DNA of 64,000 nucleotides from Polytrichum commune. Lineage: Eukaryota; Streptophyta; Polytrichopsida; Polytrichales; Polytrichaceae. This document shows, piece after piece, positions 1 to 11,649 of this stretch; positions within the stretch are counted from its first letter, which is position 1; the number at the start of each line of letters is the position of its first letter. Below the pieces are notes generated by a model. That model did not search any database, was not told the DNA's origin, and saw only the letters and a program-made list of their open reading frames with translations. A program made the translations under genes and the position numbers. The stretch covers positions 19,953,501-20,017,500 of the forward strand of contig OX485805.1 in the NCBI GenBank assembly GCA_950295325.1, read 5' to 3'.

Positions 1-1300
1 TTTGCATATGGGTTGGAAGAGACTCTTGCCTTTGAAAATTTGCATTAATTTCAAAACTTGAAAATAAATTGTGATTGTTTTGGTTAAACTTTGTGATAGC
101 AATTTCCAAACCTGTGGAAAATCAGCCCAATTTCACACCTGTACTACACTTGTGCGAAATTGCTTGAGTCAACGGAAATAGGTATATGTACTCTAGTAGG
201 AAAAAGTAACCATTTAAGAACCCACCATGGCACCGAATGAAAAGCTGGCTGGACGACTTTAGTGCTCAAACTCGCAGTTTTGTTTAGGTGTGCAGATGCA
301 AAGCAGCATCCCTGCACCTTGCTGGCGCGGGATCATAAGTGCCAACAATGTTCTCCAATGCTTCCCACTTGCATGGCCTTGAATGCGCTCAGAAGATTTT
401 GTCCGGGACGTCCAAGGAAACTCATAAACTATGCAAGCAATTAAGCTTTGGAGGGCTTCGGAGGCGACATTGAGGAAGGTGAGCAAACTCTTCTGTACCC
501 AGTAGTTTCGGGCCTAGTGCAGCCACCTACCTTCGTAGTTGCGATGTGGTGCGGGTCAACTCAAAGTACAAGAGGTTGGTGCAAGCATTATATCTCCAAG
601 CATGTAAGCTCGCCACCTACGTATATAATAGTACACCTCGCCTCTCGGCTTATGAAATCGTGTCAGGAACAAAGTTTTCAGGTTTTCCTGAAAGCCGAGA
701 TTGAGAGACTCAACTTAATGGAGCCTCTGGTGCGGCGGGTCATGGCCATGGGTTTCCTTTCCCACAAGAGTAAACAATTGCGATGTTCTGACAGTGTAAT
801 TAGTAGGTAAGTATGCGTAATGTAAAGACACCGTCATATGGTGACAGTGGTATGGAAGGAGCAGCAGGAACTGCTCTCTGACAGATGATGAGCATGGAGA
901 TCTGCTGAATTTCTGGAATTGCGGTTGGTGGTACAAGATCCAACCGGATGGTGCAGTAGTACTGGGAGATTGGAAGAAGGAAGCCCCTTCTCCCTGTTTA
1001 TGTGGCACATTCGTGTACCTACTCACCTAAAACTCTTGATGAGATTCTTGAGCTGGGTTTGGGTTTTCCCCCCAGGTCACCTACCTGGGGGGAGGGATTG
1101 GGCGATCGGTACATACATAATACATGCGAGGAGATGGATATGCAAGCGGTTGCTTCCAGGGGTCTTGCGAACTATTAACTTGCATTGATGAGTTTTGAAA
1201 GAAAGAAAACTTACAGTTATCGCATGGGCTCGCCACTGACACGCTTACGTCTCCACCTACCACCGCAGGCTGCCATAATTCCAGAGTCAGCCGCCCCAAA
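1..1300. other. no gene recognised; upstream region of the LTP gene
   Basis: I see no convincing gene here. The open frames are short, overlap on both strands and resemble no family. The last part (about 1200-1300) is the proximal promoter of the lipid-transfer gene. Confidence 0.5.
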
Positions 1301-1307
1301 TCCCAAA

Positions 1308-1315
1308 TATAAAAG
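1308..1315 (+). promoter_or_regulatory. TATA box of the lipid-transfer protein gene
   Basis: The sequence TATAAAAG lies 132 bases before the chosen ATG at 1447. Transcription would start near 1340 and give a leader of about 100 nt, a normal arrangement for a plant gene. The call rests on sequence and position only. Confidence 0.6.
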
Positions 1316-1446
1316 CGCGACCGCAGTCTGCAGCAATACACAGCTCTCCATAGTGGAGTACTCGATCTCCTTTGCAACAGCATTGACAGATACCAAGCAC
1401 AAGATTTTGCAGAGGCTGGAGTAAATTGTGGCAGAGTAAGATAGCG

Positions 1447-1927
1447 ATGGCGTCCCAAGCTCAGCTGGCTGCCTCGTGCATGGTGGCGCTCCTCGTCATC
1501 GCCGGAGCCTATGAAGCGCAGGCTGCTTGCAACAGTTTGTCGCTATATCCGTGCCTTCCGTATACCAAGGTAGCGCAGAACCCCAGTAAGCCTTGTTGCA
1601 ATGCCATCGCCGCCCTGGGAAGCGGTCAGACGGGTGCCAACTGCCTGTGCAGCGTGATGACCTCCGACACGGCTCGACAGGCTGGTGTCAACCAGCAAGT
1701 CGCAGTCGGCATGCCCCACCGATGCGGCCTCCCAGTGCCATACCATGCAGTCTGCAACGGTGAGTGAATTGATAAAATTCATCAACCTTCATGAACTGCA
1801 TTTCCATCCTGTTCCATACACGGAATTTGTGGTTCTTGTTCTTGCATCGTATGTGTTCCTGTATGAATTTTGTTGTGACTTGGAAATTCTGTGCTCTGCA
1901 GGCATCAAGGTGCCCGGAGGTTGGTAG
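1447..1927 (+). CDS. non-specific lipid-transfer protein (type D-like), secreted, two exons
   Basis: The product is a 112-residue precursor from exons 1447-1759 and 1902-1927. Residues 1-26 form a signal peptide with a hydrophobic core (LAASCMVALLVIAG) and a likely cut after AQA. The mature part has the eight-cysteine motif of plant nsLTPs: C-7-C-13-CC-14-C-1-C-24-C-9-C. Four disulphides would enclose a hydrophobic cavity for acyl lipids, and the protein acts in the apoplast or cuticle. The first spacings resemble type 2 and the last ones type D (IV). The intron begins GTGAGT, ends CTCTGCAG, and interrupts the glycine codon just after the eighth cysteine; splicing gives the tail GIKVPGGW. Without splicing the frame stops two codons after the donor. 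I chose the ATG at 1447 because it places the signal peptide at the N terminus and has a good context (GCGATGG); an in-frame ATG at 1426 would add seven residues (MWQSKIA). There is no C-terminal hydrophobic tail, so no GPI anchor. Confidence 0.88.
1760..1901 (+). other. intron of the lipid-transfer protein gene
   Basis: 142 bases with GT at 1760-1761 (GTGAGT) and AG at 1900-1901 after a pyrimidine-containing tract. It is phase 1 and T-rich, as plant introns are. An intron close to the last cysteine is usual in type D LTP genes. Confidence 0.85.
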
Positions 1928-1989
1928 ATGGTTCCAGCGGGCCGCGGTGTGATCGACCAGCTAGCAAGGGAATGGAAATTTCTAGAGAC

Positions 1990-4300
1990 ATTCAACAGAG
2001 GATGAGTAGATGTAGAATTTTAGCACTACCGTGCAGTTGATGCGTTGGCGCGCTCAATGTCTTTGTAAGAGGCAACTATGAGGTTTTGGTGAATTGTTGT
2101 AAACAAACAATTTTTGGAGACACTACCATGACATGTTTTTTGTGAAGCTGTCGCCAACCATTCCGTGGGTCTGACTCGCATGAATTGGTGAATATTTCTC
2201 GAACACCACATCTTGTCCGCAGTCCTTGTTTTAGCAAGCGTGTGTGTGAAGGGTTTGTGATGTGAACGGCCGGAAAGTTTTGTCCTCGGTCGTTAACGTC
2301 ACCATCAAAAGCTTTGTGATCATCAGCGACATTTCCATGGACCCACTGCCGAAATAGATAGCAAATTGGACAGGATTCATTAGAAGCTTGAGCGACTTTT
2401 CATTTCCATCACCCATTGTGATGGTTATCATCCCTTCCCGAGTTCCTGTGCGTTGATTTTCTTGCCAATGCAGCTGCTTCGTTGCTTCCGTAAGTGCTTG
2501 TGGTGATGCCGCTTACCTTCAGGACAATGAATGGAGGGAGATGTGAAACCATGAACAGGAAGAATGGCAAAACAAGTCACTCGTTTGCAATTCTCCTCGT
2601 GTATGGACAGGTTCCTCCATGCTATATATGTTTGCTAATCAAATCAAAATGACGCTGCACCTGATGAACACCGTAGTTTCCAGCACTTTCATGAATCTTG
2701 TTCTTGCACAACTTGAGTGACCAATGGAAACACTCTTTCTAATAGGGAAAGTGAGGAGGATGGGAGATGACTATACTGGATCGTATGCAAAGGTACTTAA
2801 TGGGTGTAGCAGTGACTATATAACTTACTAGACAATTGATTCAAACTTTGAGACATGGAGATTTTCGGAAAATCCTTTTGAAGATCATATCAATCTTATT
2901 GCAGCTTGTTCCTGACAATGGAGAGGCAAGTACACTGGGTGTGGCGCCTCTTCAATGCTGGCAGCAGTCGTAGTCGTAACGTACCAACGGCCGGACCAGT
3001 TCAACCTGATTTCCCGAGAACATATTCCTGAACTGACTGGTCGTTGCCATAGTCAAATGGTTCAGAAGATATTTCGTTAATTCCCAGAGGATTGTGCTTT
3101 TGAAATTGCCCCCGTGTCTAGATGATTAGGAGCATGTCACTTTTATAATTGTCACTATGGGTTCAAAGTGTACTCAGATAATGTGACATTGCATCACAAT
3201 TGATGCATAACCTAGTTTGTACAGTTCTTTGCGTATGTGTGTAAACAGTTGTGATGTGGGCAAAGAAGCAGATGAATGCACATTATTGGAAGATGTATCA
3301 TGTATCTCAGACTTTCATACCTCAGAATAACTACCACTTGTCACACAACTACATCAAAATGTTGGTAAGCTTAGAACAGATTCTAGGAAACTGTTTGAAA
3401 CAGGATGCAGTATAAGAACTCTTATCAATCATTCATATTTTCTCCATCCATGCCCAGGCGAAGGTATATCAGAAATGAAATGTACATAACATGGCAAATA
3501 TATTGGATTATTATAATGGTGACACACAACTACCAAATAACACAGAAATCTATGTAAGTATTCAGGGAAATCATCCGCAGGTTATAGACTGCAGTAATCT
3601 GTGCTCCTGGCGAGGAACATTCATGTCATCTTAGGTCAAACTGGCAGCTTAACAAGAATTCGGCTCCCTTTGTATACCTATATTCTCGGCAGCCAGCTTG
3701 TCATGGTATCTCCAAACCACTTTGATTTGTGTAACGTCTCATATCAGTATTGCCATTTACAGGCTGTCAACTGACGCATTGTGTTGTTGGTTGCCAGATG
3801 AATATCTGGTGCACACACTGTCACCAGCCTAGCACTTCAGGCAGTTTCTGAACATTTGAGTACACTAACTGTTTGTAGGTTGTTGGTATCTCCTACAAAG
3901 GGACAGATACTCTCATGTGATTCTCAATTTCCACCATATGCTTGTGATACGCAACCCAAAGGATTCATAATTTCACACTAATTTCAACAGCCTTCCAAAA
4001 CTTAGATTTAAGAGACATCCTACAGGCTGCCTTCATTGTTGAGATAGTCTGTCTGCCAGACTCGGATAGAAGATTCAATCACGTAACCACTACGTAAGAC
4101 ATACTTTGCAATACCGAAACGAAGCAGGTGCAGCTCCTCAAACTAACTGGACAACTCCCTTCCACTGATGCATTTCGCCTAAACCTGCAACAAAAATAGG
4201 ACTTACGACATCACAAATCCAACTCACCGCATCACATTCGTAATCCAAGAGGGGCATTACATCCCTCTATCATAAGCAAAACCCTGCTTCACATTGTCCA
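1990..4300. other. intergenic region, no gene recognised
   Basis: This is the interval between the convergent LTP and MYB genes. It presumably holds the 3' ends of both. I found no conserved ORF, RNA gene or clear repeat in it. Confidence 0.5.
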
Positions 4301-4680
4301 GTTCAGCAGGTAAGACTAGGTTGCCAAAGGAAGAAAAATCTGTGAAAATCTGTCACATTCCCGGTTAAATATACAAAGTGCTTGGTGCTCCTATACAAGG
4401 GACTAACACTGACAGACGCTGTCATCAGGCTGATGGGAAAATGTACATCACTCGGAGCTCCTGCACAAGCTTTTGCCTGCCTAAATATGTACTTACACCA
4501 TCCGCATGTGTGTCTCGGTCGCAATCAATTGCAAAGGACCGACAGGCCCTTTGCTGTAGCCGACAGACTGAATCCGTCTGTTGTTGGTGGTGACCCTTCA
4601 TCCCCATCAGGGTCTAGGTCAGGAAGAGTCGAAGACAAATGGAGAGAATTGGGAACCAAGAATGAGCACCCGTGAGCTAG

Positions 4681-6054
4681 TTAGTTTGATCCCCTTGCTT
4701 GACGAGAGGTCGGAGCAACCGACCCATGATGATACTCTGAGTGGCTTGCAAAATCGGGCGCAAAACCTCGGAATGGGGGAGGCATGCTACAGGAAGACTT
4801 GTGCATGGCGGCCATGTAGCTGTGGACCTCCTTTGCCACCATCTCCCGCATCATGGCCAGTATTTCTGCACTCACCGCAGTGTCAAGCTCATGCGATATC
4901 ACAGGACGAGTTTCGGCCGGTGGGACGTAGCAGGGTTGTTGCACTGGAATGCCTGAACGAACAGCTCCTGCAATATTTATGCCATCCGCCGCTGCACAGG
5001 CTGTTGGATTCGAGAAGCTCGTTGCTGCAGTGCCATCTCCGTGCTCAGGAACCTGGGGCAGGTCCTGACATTTGCTCAGAAGTGGACAGGGCTGCAAGGG
5101 CACGAGTGGAGGAGAGAAAGGGGATTGAATAGACAGATCAATCGGTGGGTGTGAGGGAATGATTTGCAATTGCCCCAACAATTCAGGGGCAGAGTTTTGC
5201 CTCGAAAGCATTTCTCGAGGTTTACGAAACACGGATTCGGTCGTATTTCGGTCACTCTTCGGCGAAGCGGAGGCACCACTCCCTGGCAAAGACAAGCAGA
5301 GAGAAGTGGTCGGATCCATCCTGCCAACCTCATCACCCGAATTCGGAGCTGCACTCTTACAAAAAGTGGCGAATGCAGAGGGCCGGGCCAACGGACGGAA
5401 CACTTGGGGAACCAATTGCTCGGAGCCAGTGGGACTCTCGGGGTTCCAATTGAGCTGCTTCAACCGGTGGGAGGAATCAACCTCCCAGGAGCTTGAATCC
5501 TCCTGCACACTGCCATCGGTGGAGATGGAGACAGAAACCTCGTTGCTGCTGTTGAGCTGATGCCTGCGGCCATCCATGTCCATGCTATCACCTTCTTCGG
5601 TCTCCTGAGACATCTGCTGCTGCTGCTGCTGTTGCTGCTGGCAAACGTTATAATTTCCATCCTCGCTAATCTCAGCGCGAGATTTCTCGGAGAGATGCCT
5701 GCGGCGGAGGGTGGAGTTCCAGTGGTTCTTGATGGCATTGTCAGTGCGGCCAGGAAGGAGGCGGGCTATGGTGGCCCATTTGTTGCCGTGCAATGTGTGG
5801 GCATGGATGATGGCGGAGTCCTCCGCAGATGTGAAGGGACGGTGCTGCACATGGGGGCTCAGCTGATTGCACCATCGGAGACGGCAAGATTTGCCTGACC
5901 TCCCATGGATGCCTTTACTGATCAATGACCAGTTGCGAGCCCCATACCTTTCGACGAAGCGCTGCAACGCAACGTCCTCCTCTGGACTCCATGGCCCCTT
6001 GATGCGGTCGATGACTTCCTCGCTGCAACTACCCCGGGGGGATGTCAATTTCAT
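4681..6054 (-). CDS. R2R3-MYB transcription factor, subgroup 22-like (MYB44/70/73/77 type)
   Basis: Uninterrupted 457-residue ORF for a nuclear DNA-binding regulator. R2 spans about residues 18-66 (Trp at 22, 42 and 61) and R3 about 71-117 (Phe74, Trp93, Trp112), with the typical R3 segment [20 protein letters not shown]. After a nine-residue polyglutamine run (139-147) the C-terminal half carries subgroup 22 features: [17 protein letters not shown] (209-225), the LxLxL-type EAR repressor motif LCLSL (252-256) and the conserved helix [15 protein letters not shown] (about 403-417). Known relatives act in ABA, auxin and abiotic-stress responses and usually lack introns, as here. Start: an extension to 6090 would begin with TTG and has a TGA two codons before it, so the first in-frame ATG is at 6052-6054. 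The protein is longer than the usual 300-400 residues, mainly in the linker between LxLxL and the C-terminal helix. The exact paralogue is not resolved. Confidence 0.9.
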   Translation of the reverse strand: MKLTSPRGSCSEEVIDRIKGPWSPEEDVALQRFVERYGARNWSLISKGIHGRSGKSCRLRWCNQLSPHVQHRPFTSAEDSAIIHAHTLHGNKWATIARLLPGRTDNAIKNHWNSTLRRRHLSEKSRAEISEDGNYNVCQQQQQQQQQMSQETEEGDSMDMDGRRHQLNSSNEVSVSISTDGSVQEDSSSWEVDSSHRLKQLNWNPESPTGSEQLVPQVFRPLARPSAFATFCKSAAPNSGDEVGRMDPTTSLCLSLPGSGASASPKSDRNTTESVFRKPREMLSRQNSAPELLGQLQIIPSHPPIDLSIQSPFSPPLVPLQPCPLLSKCQDLPQVPEHGDGTAATSFSNPTACAAADGINIAGAVRSGIPVQQPCYVPPAETRPVISHELDTAVSAEILAMMREMVAKEVHSYMAAMHKSSCSMPPPFRGFAPDFASHSEYHHGSVAPTSRQARGSN

Positions 6055-7274
6055 GCCCGCAGGGCAACTCACCACCACCTCCCTCTTCAAAACTCACTCA
6101 CAGCAGATCACAACCCACCCACCGGCTTGCACACAGGCACCACCTCGATCTTCCCCCCTTCCTTCACAATGGTGCTCCTGTGCAGCGAGATCGGCCGATC
6201 ATGTAGGGTGGTGAACTCCCTCGTTCACAGAGGCAGAGGACGGTGTGAGACATGCAAAATTCGGGGTCCAGGGTTCTGAGTAGACCCGAACCCAAGGAGA
6301 TGAAAGCTTCCGTTGATTCTTCTTGCCTAGGGGAGGGAGAGACTCAACCGATCAAGTCGCAAAATTGACAATTGGAAGCTCCTTCTTCATTAGTGAATTC
6401 TTTGAAGCACAGGATATGCTCTTTCTTTCTGTCTTTCTTTCCAACTAAGCTGCCAAGACACGTGCTTGATCCCTGAAAGCAAACTCCAGGAAGAATTTAC
6501 ACCACTCCTTACATGCAACGAGGGGCAAACACCCCACCCCAACAACCAAAAGGTGATCGACAATGATGCAAAACTTAACCTCGGCAGACCAAGACCACAC
6601 ACCAAAAATTGGTCTTTTCGCCCACAATACCCACTCACATCAGCGACAACTGCTTAACCTACCGAATCCCGCAAGACCTCCTTCTCCGACACACGTTCCG
6701 ACCACAGAATCCTGACACCCGAGCTCGAGAAGAATAACTTCCACTACCTGTATCGGTGTGGCAACCCAAAACCCCCAGTTTCACACGGCTTCAGTTTCCC
6801 GGTCTACTCTCAGTATGTCCACAGAGGAACAATGGCCTCCCTCAATCATTCATCAGCTACAGCAAACACCAAAACCAAGCGGCAACGCTCTCACCAAACA
6901 GAGAGATTGGAAAGATGGGGGAGAACCATATATCTTACTGATCCCCAAAATTGTGAAGCTTTATCCTACCACAAACACCACTGTCAGCTTCATCAAACAC
7001 CAGACCACCAAAAGACCAAAAGCTTCAAACACAGAGTTTGGCAACCGCCTTCAAACAGAAAGTGGGGGATTGTAGAGGGGTTGCAGAGAGAGAGCGAGGC
7101 AGAGTGAGAGAGAGGTGATGCTGATCCCAAATTTGTGAGGGAACTTTTTCCTATTGCTACTGAGCTGAGACTCGCTGCAACGTTTGTATGTATGTACACT
7201 TGTAGAGCAACGTAAAGTCTGCCTCTCTAACTTAAGTTAGTGCGGTTGTCGAAGCTCGTCTGGGTTATGGTGCT

Positions 7275-7345
7275 TCTCCCTCTCTCTCTCTCTCTCCCTC
7301 TCTCTCTCTCTTTGTTTGTAATAAAGGACTTAATAAAGGACTTGG
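7275..7345. repeat. (CT)n microsatellite and AATAAAGGACTT duplication
   Basis: A CT/CCCTCT tract at 7275-7312 reads GA-rich on the MYB strand, about 1.2 kb upstream of the MYB start. Directly after it AATAAAGGACTT occurs twice in tandem. GA/CT tracts are common in plant promoters and 5' leaders, so a regulatory role is possible but not shown. Confidence 0.7.
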
Positions 7346-7397
7346 ACTAGGTGAGGTAACCTTGTCACCGTTAAATACCGGTCACCCCTAGCCTATA

Positions 7398-7409
7398 CCC
7401 CCCCCCCCC
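7398..7409. repeat. poly(C) tract, 12 bases
   Basis: Uninterrupted run of 12 C, one of several long G/C homopolymers in the window. Confidence 0.9.
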
Positions 7410-9473
7410 ACTACTGTATGACTCTGTCTCTGATGAGCTTCACCACATGAGTGGGGTTAGATGACCTGTATCTCGCGAATGATGCCGTGCATCCCACCAT
7501 GACCTCAAAAGCGTCGAAATTTGGTTTCAACAGTAAAAGCGCAATTCCAACACTAAGGTGTATATTTGAAGGTGGTAGGCAGACCCATTTCCGATAACTA
7601 CTGAAGCAAGTTGACATAAGTGTGGTCCCTGTGTGATAGTGGAGTGATTTTCTTTGATAGCACATTGTATACTTCTTCTTTTGAAAAAAAAATCACAACT
7701 CATTTTGAAGTAATGGAAATTGTAGTAAATTGTTGAGGGCATGATTCTCTCCCAACTCATATTCACAGCATAAGTGGACTTATTGATATACGAAATGTTT
7801 AGTATATCTAGTGCCCTTTTTAAGGGATTCGTGTTTGTTTGAACTTAACTTTTTCTGTCACGTTGAACTCCTTGATGGCTATAACTCCTCTCTTACATGG
7901 TCATTACTCATTTATGGTATTTCCAACTTAGAGAATGACGACTGCATGTGTGGAACTTCTTAGATTTAGAGGACTATGTGTATTTAGATTGGGTGATGAT
8001 TAGAAATAGATTTGTCTTCCATTTATATTTGACCTTGTTTGGACACTTCCAACTCCATGGACAATATCAGCCGTTGGATTGGATCAAGGAATATCCCATT
8101 TGGTTAGTAGTAGTGAAACTTGAACATTGTCATTTCAAGTTTCATAATCAGAGGTGGGCTGCAAAAATCATAAGGTCAGTGTGAATATTTCTTTAGTGAC
8201 CACACATTAAATCCTCTCAGTTTTGTTGATTGTTGAACCTAGAATGGTGTCTATAGATTGAGCATTTAATCTAATCTCATCATGACAAGAATCTTTTTTA
8301 TGTATGTTCTTAACAACAAAACCAACCATGCATGTACGATTCAAATGTTGATGCTTGATTAAGAAGAGTGACCACATGATTAGAGACATGACCTTGATTT
8401 AAATCGAGCAGTTCTATAAGACAACAAGATTAGCATGCTTGTTAAGCAACCCTGCTAAAGGCTACTTCACACACAAGACTGAAGGCCCGTGTCCATCGCA
8501 ATCATTGGTCGAAAAGGCGGAGATCATCCAAATTCACTTTACACTTGAAAGTGAAGGCCTAAAGGTTCAAAGAAAATTTCATGAATGAAAAAACTATATG
8601 GAGCCCTACATGGCGGACTATGGATAAGGTTTTATGGTCTGCCGGAGTTTGTGTCAAACCCACCTTGAAGAGGTAGGCCTAACGCAATTCCACCAAACCT
8701 TGACAATCAAACAATTGTCATTGGTTGCCAGAGTTACTTTAATATCATTGTCCAATTTTTTTTTAAATCAGTCCGTATAGTTAAAGACCGGACAAAGGGT
8801 CATCTCTCCCAACCATCCACAACTCCAAGTTTTTGGAGCTTGCTAGTATGTGTGATTGTAGTAGATTTTTTTTTAACTAATTGTTTATCCTCAATGGCTC
8901 ACAAGATGGCAGTAGTTCCAAACCCAACAATGGAGCCATGTTTTTCCTTGGATGACATGGAATCGACCACAAATTGGATGCATGGACCCTCGTTGACAAG
9001 TAAAAATTTCAGCAATTTTCAATTATTCCATGATGTAAATTAGAAGTGGTTGGATTTCAAATGCCACCAAACGTCAAAGGTAGTGGAGATGTGATCATAG
9101 AAGGAAAGATGGACAAGACCACCATAAAGGAAGAATATTATATTAAAAGAAAAGAGGTAGGGCATCAATCTCAAAATTGGAAAGAGCACTCAAGAAGAAG
9201 ACAAAGAATGACGCAATTGAGTTGGGCGATATGGAAGGTGAAGAGGAGCTCCCTAATAAATAATGACAGTATCCGATTGAAATCTTAGTTGTAATCTGCA
9301 GTGAAATGGAAGAAGAATCTGGAAAATTGGCAAAAAGAAAGAAAGAAAAAGTACGTAATAGTTTGTTTGAATAAAATTGTAAAAGCTACAAAAGGTTGGA
9401 TTTAGATTGGGCCTTCTAAAAGGCCCTTTGCTTCTTGCCATGGGCCCTTTCCTCCCATTGCATACTTAGTATT

Positions 9474-9552
9474 TGGTGCACGAGTGGGGAATCAAACTCT
9501 AGATTTTGTGGCTTGCAGCCAAGGCCTTTATGATGGCTTAGATCACCGAACC
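9474..9552 (-). repeat. tRNA-like sequence (decayed SINE head or tRNA pseudogene)
   Basis: On the minus strand this reads like a tRNA: a CTTGGC-TGC-AAGCC anticodon-arm-like segment, then AGAGTTTGATTCCCC resembling a T-arm and B box (consensus GGTTCGANTCC). One arm base is missing and the D-arm is poor, so it is not a working tRNA gene. It lies inside the Harbinger element and would be a later insertion. Confidence 0.45.
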
Positions 9553-10544
9553 TTTTTTTTCAAGTCGATAGAGCTTTGGACATATTGTATTTAATCCGAT
9601 ACCAGTTTATTTTTATTTTCAATATTATATGTGGCCATGAATGTATGCTAGCTTACTCTAGTTTTTAGTACTACCTTACTCTATTTTTTAATGGTTGTAC
9701 GTGAGGAGAAATGAATATTTGGATTAAGCTTCACGCTCATATGGTTTTAAGTTTGCACATTTTTGGAAAGACCTAGCTAGCTTGTAAGAGTAAATACAAG
9801 GTACTTCTAATTGAATAAAAACATGACAAATGTTCAAATAAAATTTCAAGACATGATAAATGTGAATGTTAGTACTATGAGTAGATGAATATGTGAAATG
9901 AACAACGTATAAGTGGGGATCAACTAAATGTCAGCAAGTGCTAAAATGGATAATGGATAATTAGACAATCAAGACATGCAAAGAAATTCATATGAAGGGA
10001 GACCACCTCCAAATAATAATAAAATACAACAAAAAAACCAACAAAAAAAATCTCAAAACAAGATGAAATTTTTCATGAAACAAATAGTCAATAATTATTT
10101 TAGATTCATAGCATATCCTCAGGCTACAACATATTTATTGAAGAATATAGATGCTCATATGTCCATATTATTTTAAAAAAAACTACAGCTAATCATCTAT
10201 TTATATCATATTTAGTATTTATCTCATGAAATTCTATTTTTTTTTTAAATTTATATTTTTCATAATGATTTGGCTATTGCTTCATGTATTTTTGTAGCCT
10301 CTAGAAATATTTTTCATTTTTTTCATTTTCTTTCATTAAAAAATCTAGTCTTTTTTTCAACCTCCTCACATCTTTCTAGACTATTTTTTGTACTAATGAT
10401 ACCTCCTACTTTGCCTACAACTATCATTTTAGTTTTAATTTCCTAACCTTCTCTTAATGACTCAATGTCTAATGTTTTGGGCAAATGTATTTCGGCTTTT
10501 TCTATTAATTTCCTATCAAATTTTGTCCCTGCTTATTGTACACA

Positions 10545-11400
10545 TATTGTGTGGCACAATACATGTAGCAAGTATATGAGTTGTATATTGTGAAGGCACA
10601 TCAACCCTTCTCATAATATTTTTCCATCTTTCTTCTAGATTCATGAAAATATGTTCTACGCACATACGAATAAAAATTTCAATAAATTTCAATTAGCTTT
10701 ATAATCTTCTAAATCCTCTTGACAACCTTTGAATGAGTTGCAAATCTACGGTCACATTGGATATGTGCAATCTCATATGAGTTTATAAGGTTAAAATTTA
10801 CCTTTTATACATTTTCTTTCAACTTCTATCTGTTGAAATATTGTCTAATTGTGCGTGCTTCCTGCCCATTTGAATTCGTAATCCCAAAACACGCATTTTG
10901 TGTCAAAAATACCTTGTAGTAAAGCCGAGTGAAATAACTTTGAATAATAATAATCTTCTCCCCCAATTACATGTGCAAGAATTGGAATGTGGGATCCATC
11001 AATTATTCCGATATCATGAAGAACACCATGAAGTGTTTGAAATTCTTGTACTAAAATCCTAAATTGAATTGGACTTGGAAATTGCACACAAATGGGTTGC
11101 AAATGAAGTTCTCATACCAATCTACCTAAAAAATTATACTTTTAGCCACCCCGTACACCTCTCCTACGATACACAACGTATTTCCAATCCCAAAACTTTG
11201 TAATGACGCTACAATTCTACTCTCAATTGAAATCGCCTCTCTCATATGTGTAATAATCCTCTACAAATACCGACCCAACCTCTCATAAAGAAACTTGAAT
11301 GTATTATGAGGTACACAAAGTCTTTGCTTGAACATTTTTTCTATGAAAAAAACCCAATAATAATCCATCGGTGCTCTTCTTTCCCATTCCTCATCAATGT
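10545..11400 (-). pseudogene. HARBI1-like DDE transposase, broken
   Basis: Conceptual translation of the minus strand gives a recognisable plant PIF/Harbinger transposase. The N-terminal helical part includes FKFLYERLGRYL and later SLQSFGIGNTL. The first catalytic Asp is in GIIDGSHIPI and is followed by EDYYYSKLFHSALLQGIFDT. The second catalytic Asp should lie in a GSTHD motif, but GSTHN is seen and a stop follows at once. Further on, CTYPM, CNSFKGC and the region of the third acidic residue (CA-stop-NIF) can be followed through several stops. The longest intact piece is 85 residues (10845-11102). It is certainly non-functional. Confidence 0.8.
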
Positions 11401-11649
11401 AAACTACCAAAAACAAAAACAAAAAAAGATAAACAACGAGTGAGGTAAGGCTGCCCCTCCTTTTCCCACCAATAAAATATACAATGGTCCCTCAACACGG
11501 CCCATTCTCAATTCACACTACGCTTGAAGGCCCGTGACTACACGAAACGGCCATCCCAACGCCCACGGTCCGGCCTTTGGATGAGAGTCAAGGGCCCTCA
11601 CCATTACATGGTCACGGCCCTTGGCTCGTCGTGTGTGAAAGTGGCCCTA

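Larger units (their letters stand above)
8459..11647 (-). mobile_element. PIF/Harbinger-type DNA transposon, 3.2 kb, inactive
   Basis: The element is bounded by related inverted ends: left AGGCTACTTCACACACAAGA and, read from the right, GGGCCACTTTCACACACGAC. Both ends continue into a GGCC-rich segment. TAA flanks both sides (8456-8458 and 11648-11650), the 3-bp target duplication of PIF/Harbinger elements. Inside on the minus strand is a decayed HARBI1-like DDE transposase (10545-11400). The superfamily normally also encodes a MYB/SANT-like partner; the plus-strand frames at about 8840-9290 could be its remains, but I cannot show it. The terminal parts match the 508-bp element at 35132-35639, which looks like a deletion derivative of this family. 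Confidence 0.75.

Noticed and set aside
4741-5898. Plus-strand open frames opposite the MYB gene
   Set aside because: They are shadows of the MYB coding sequence, with low-complexity Leu runs opposite the CAG tract and no family resemblance.
6055-6090. N-terminal extension of the MYB protein by 12 residues
   Set aside because: The extension would start with TTG, and an in-frame TGA lies two codons before it. The first in-frame ATG is at 6052-6054.
8840-9288. MYB/SANT partner gene of the Harbinger element
   Set aside because: The position and strand would fit, but I cannot recognise the tryptophan spacing of a SANT domain in the broken frames.
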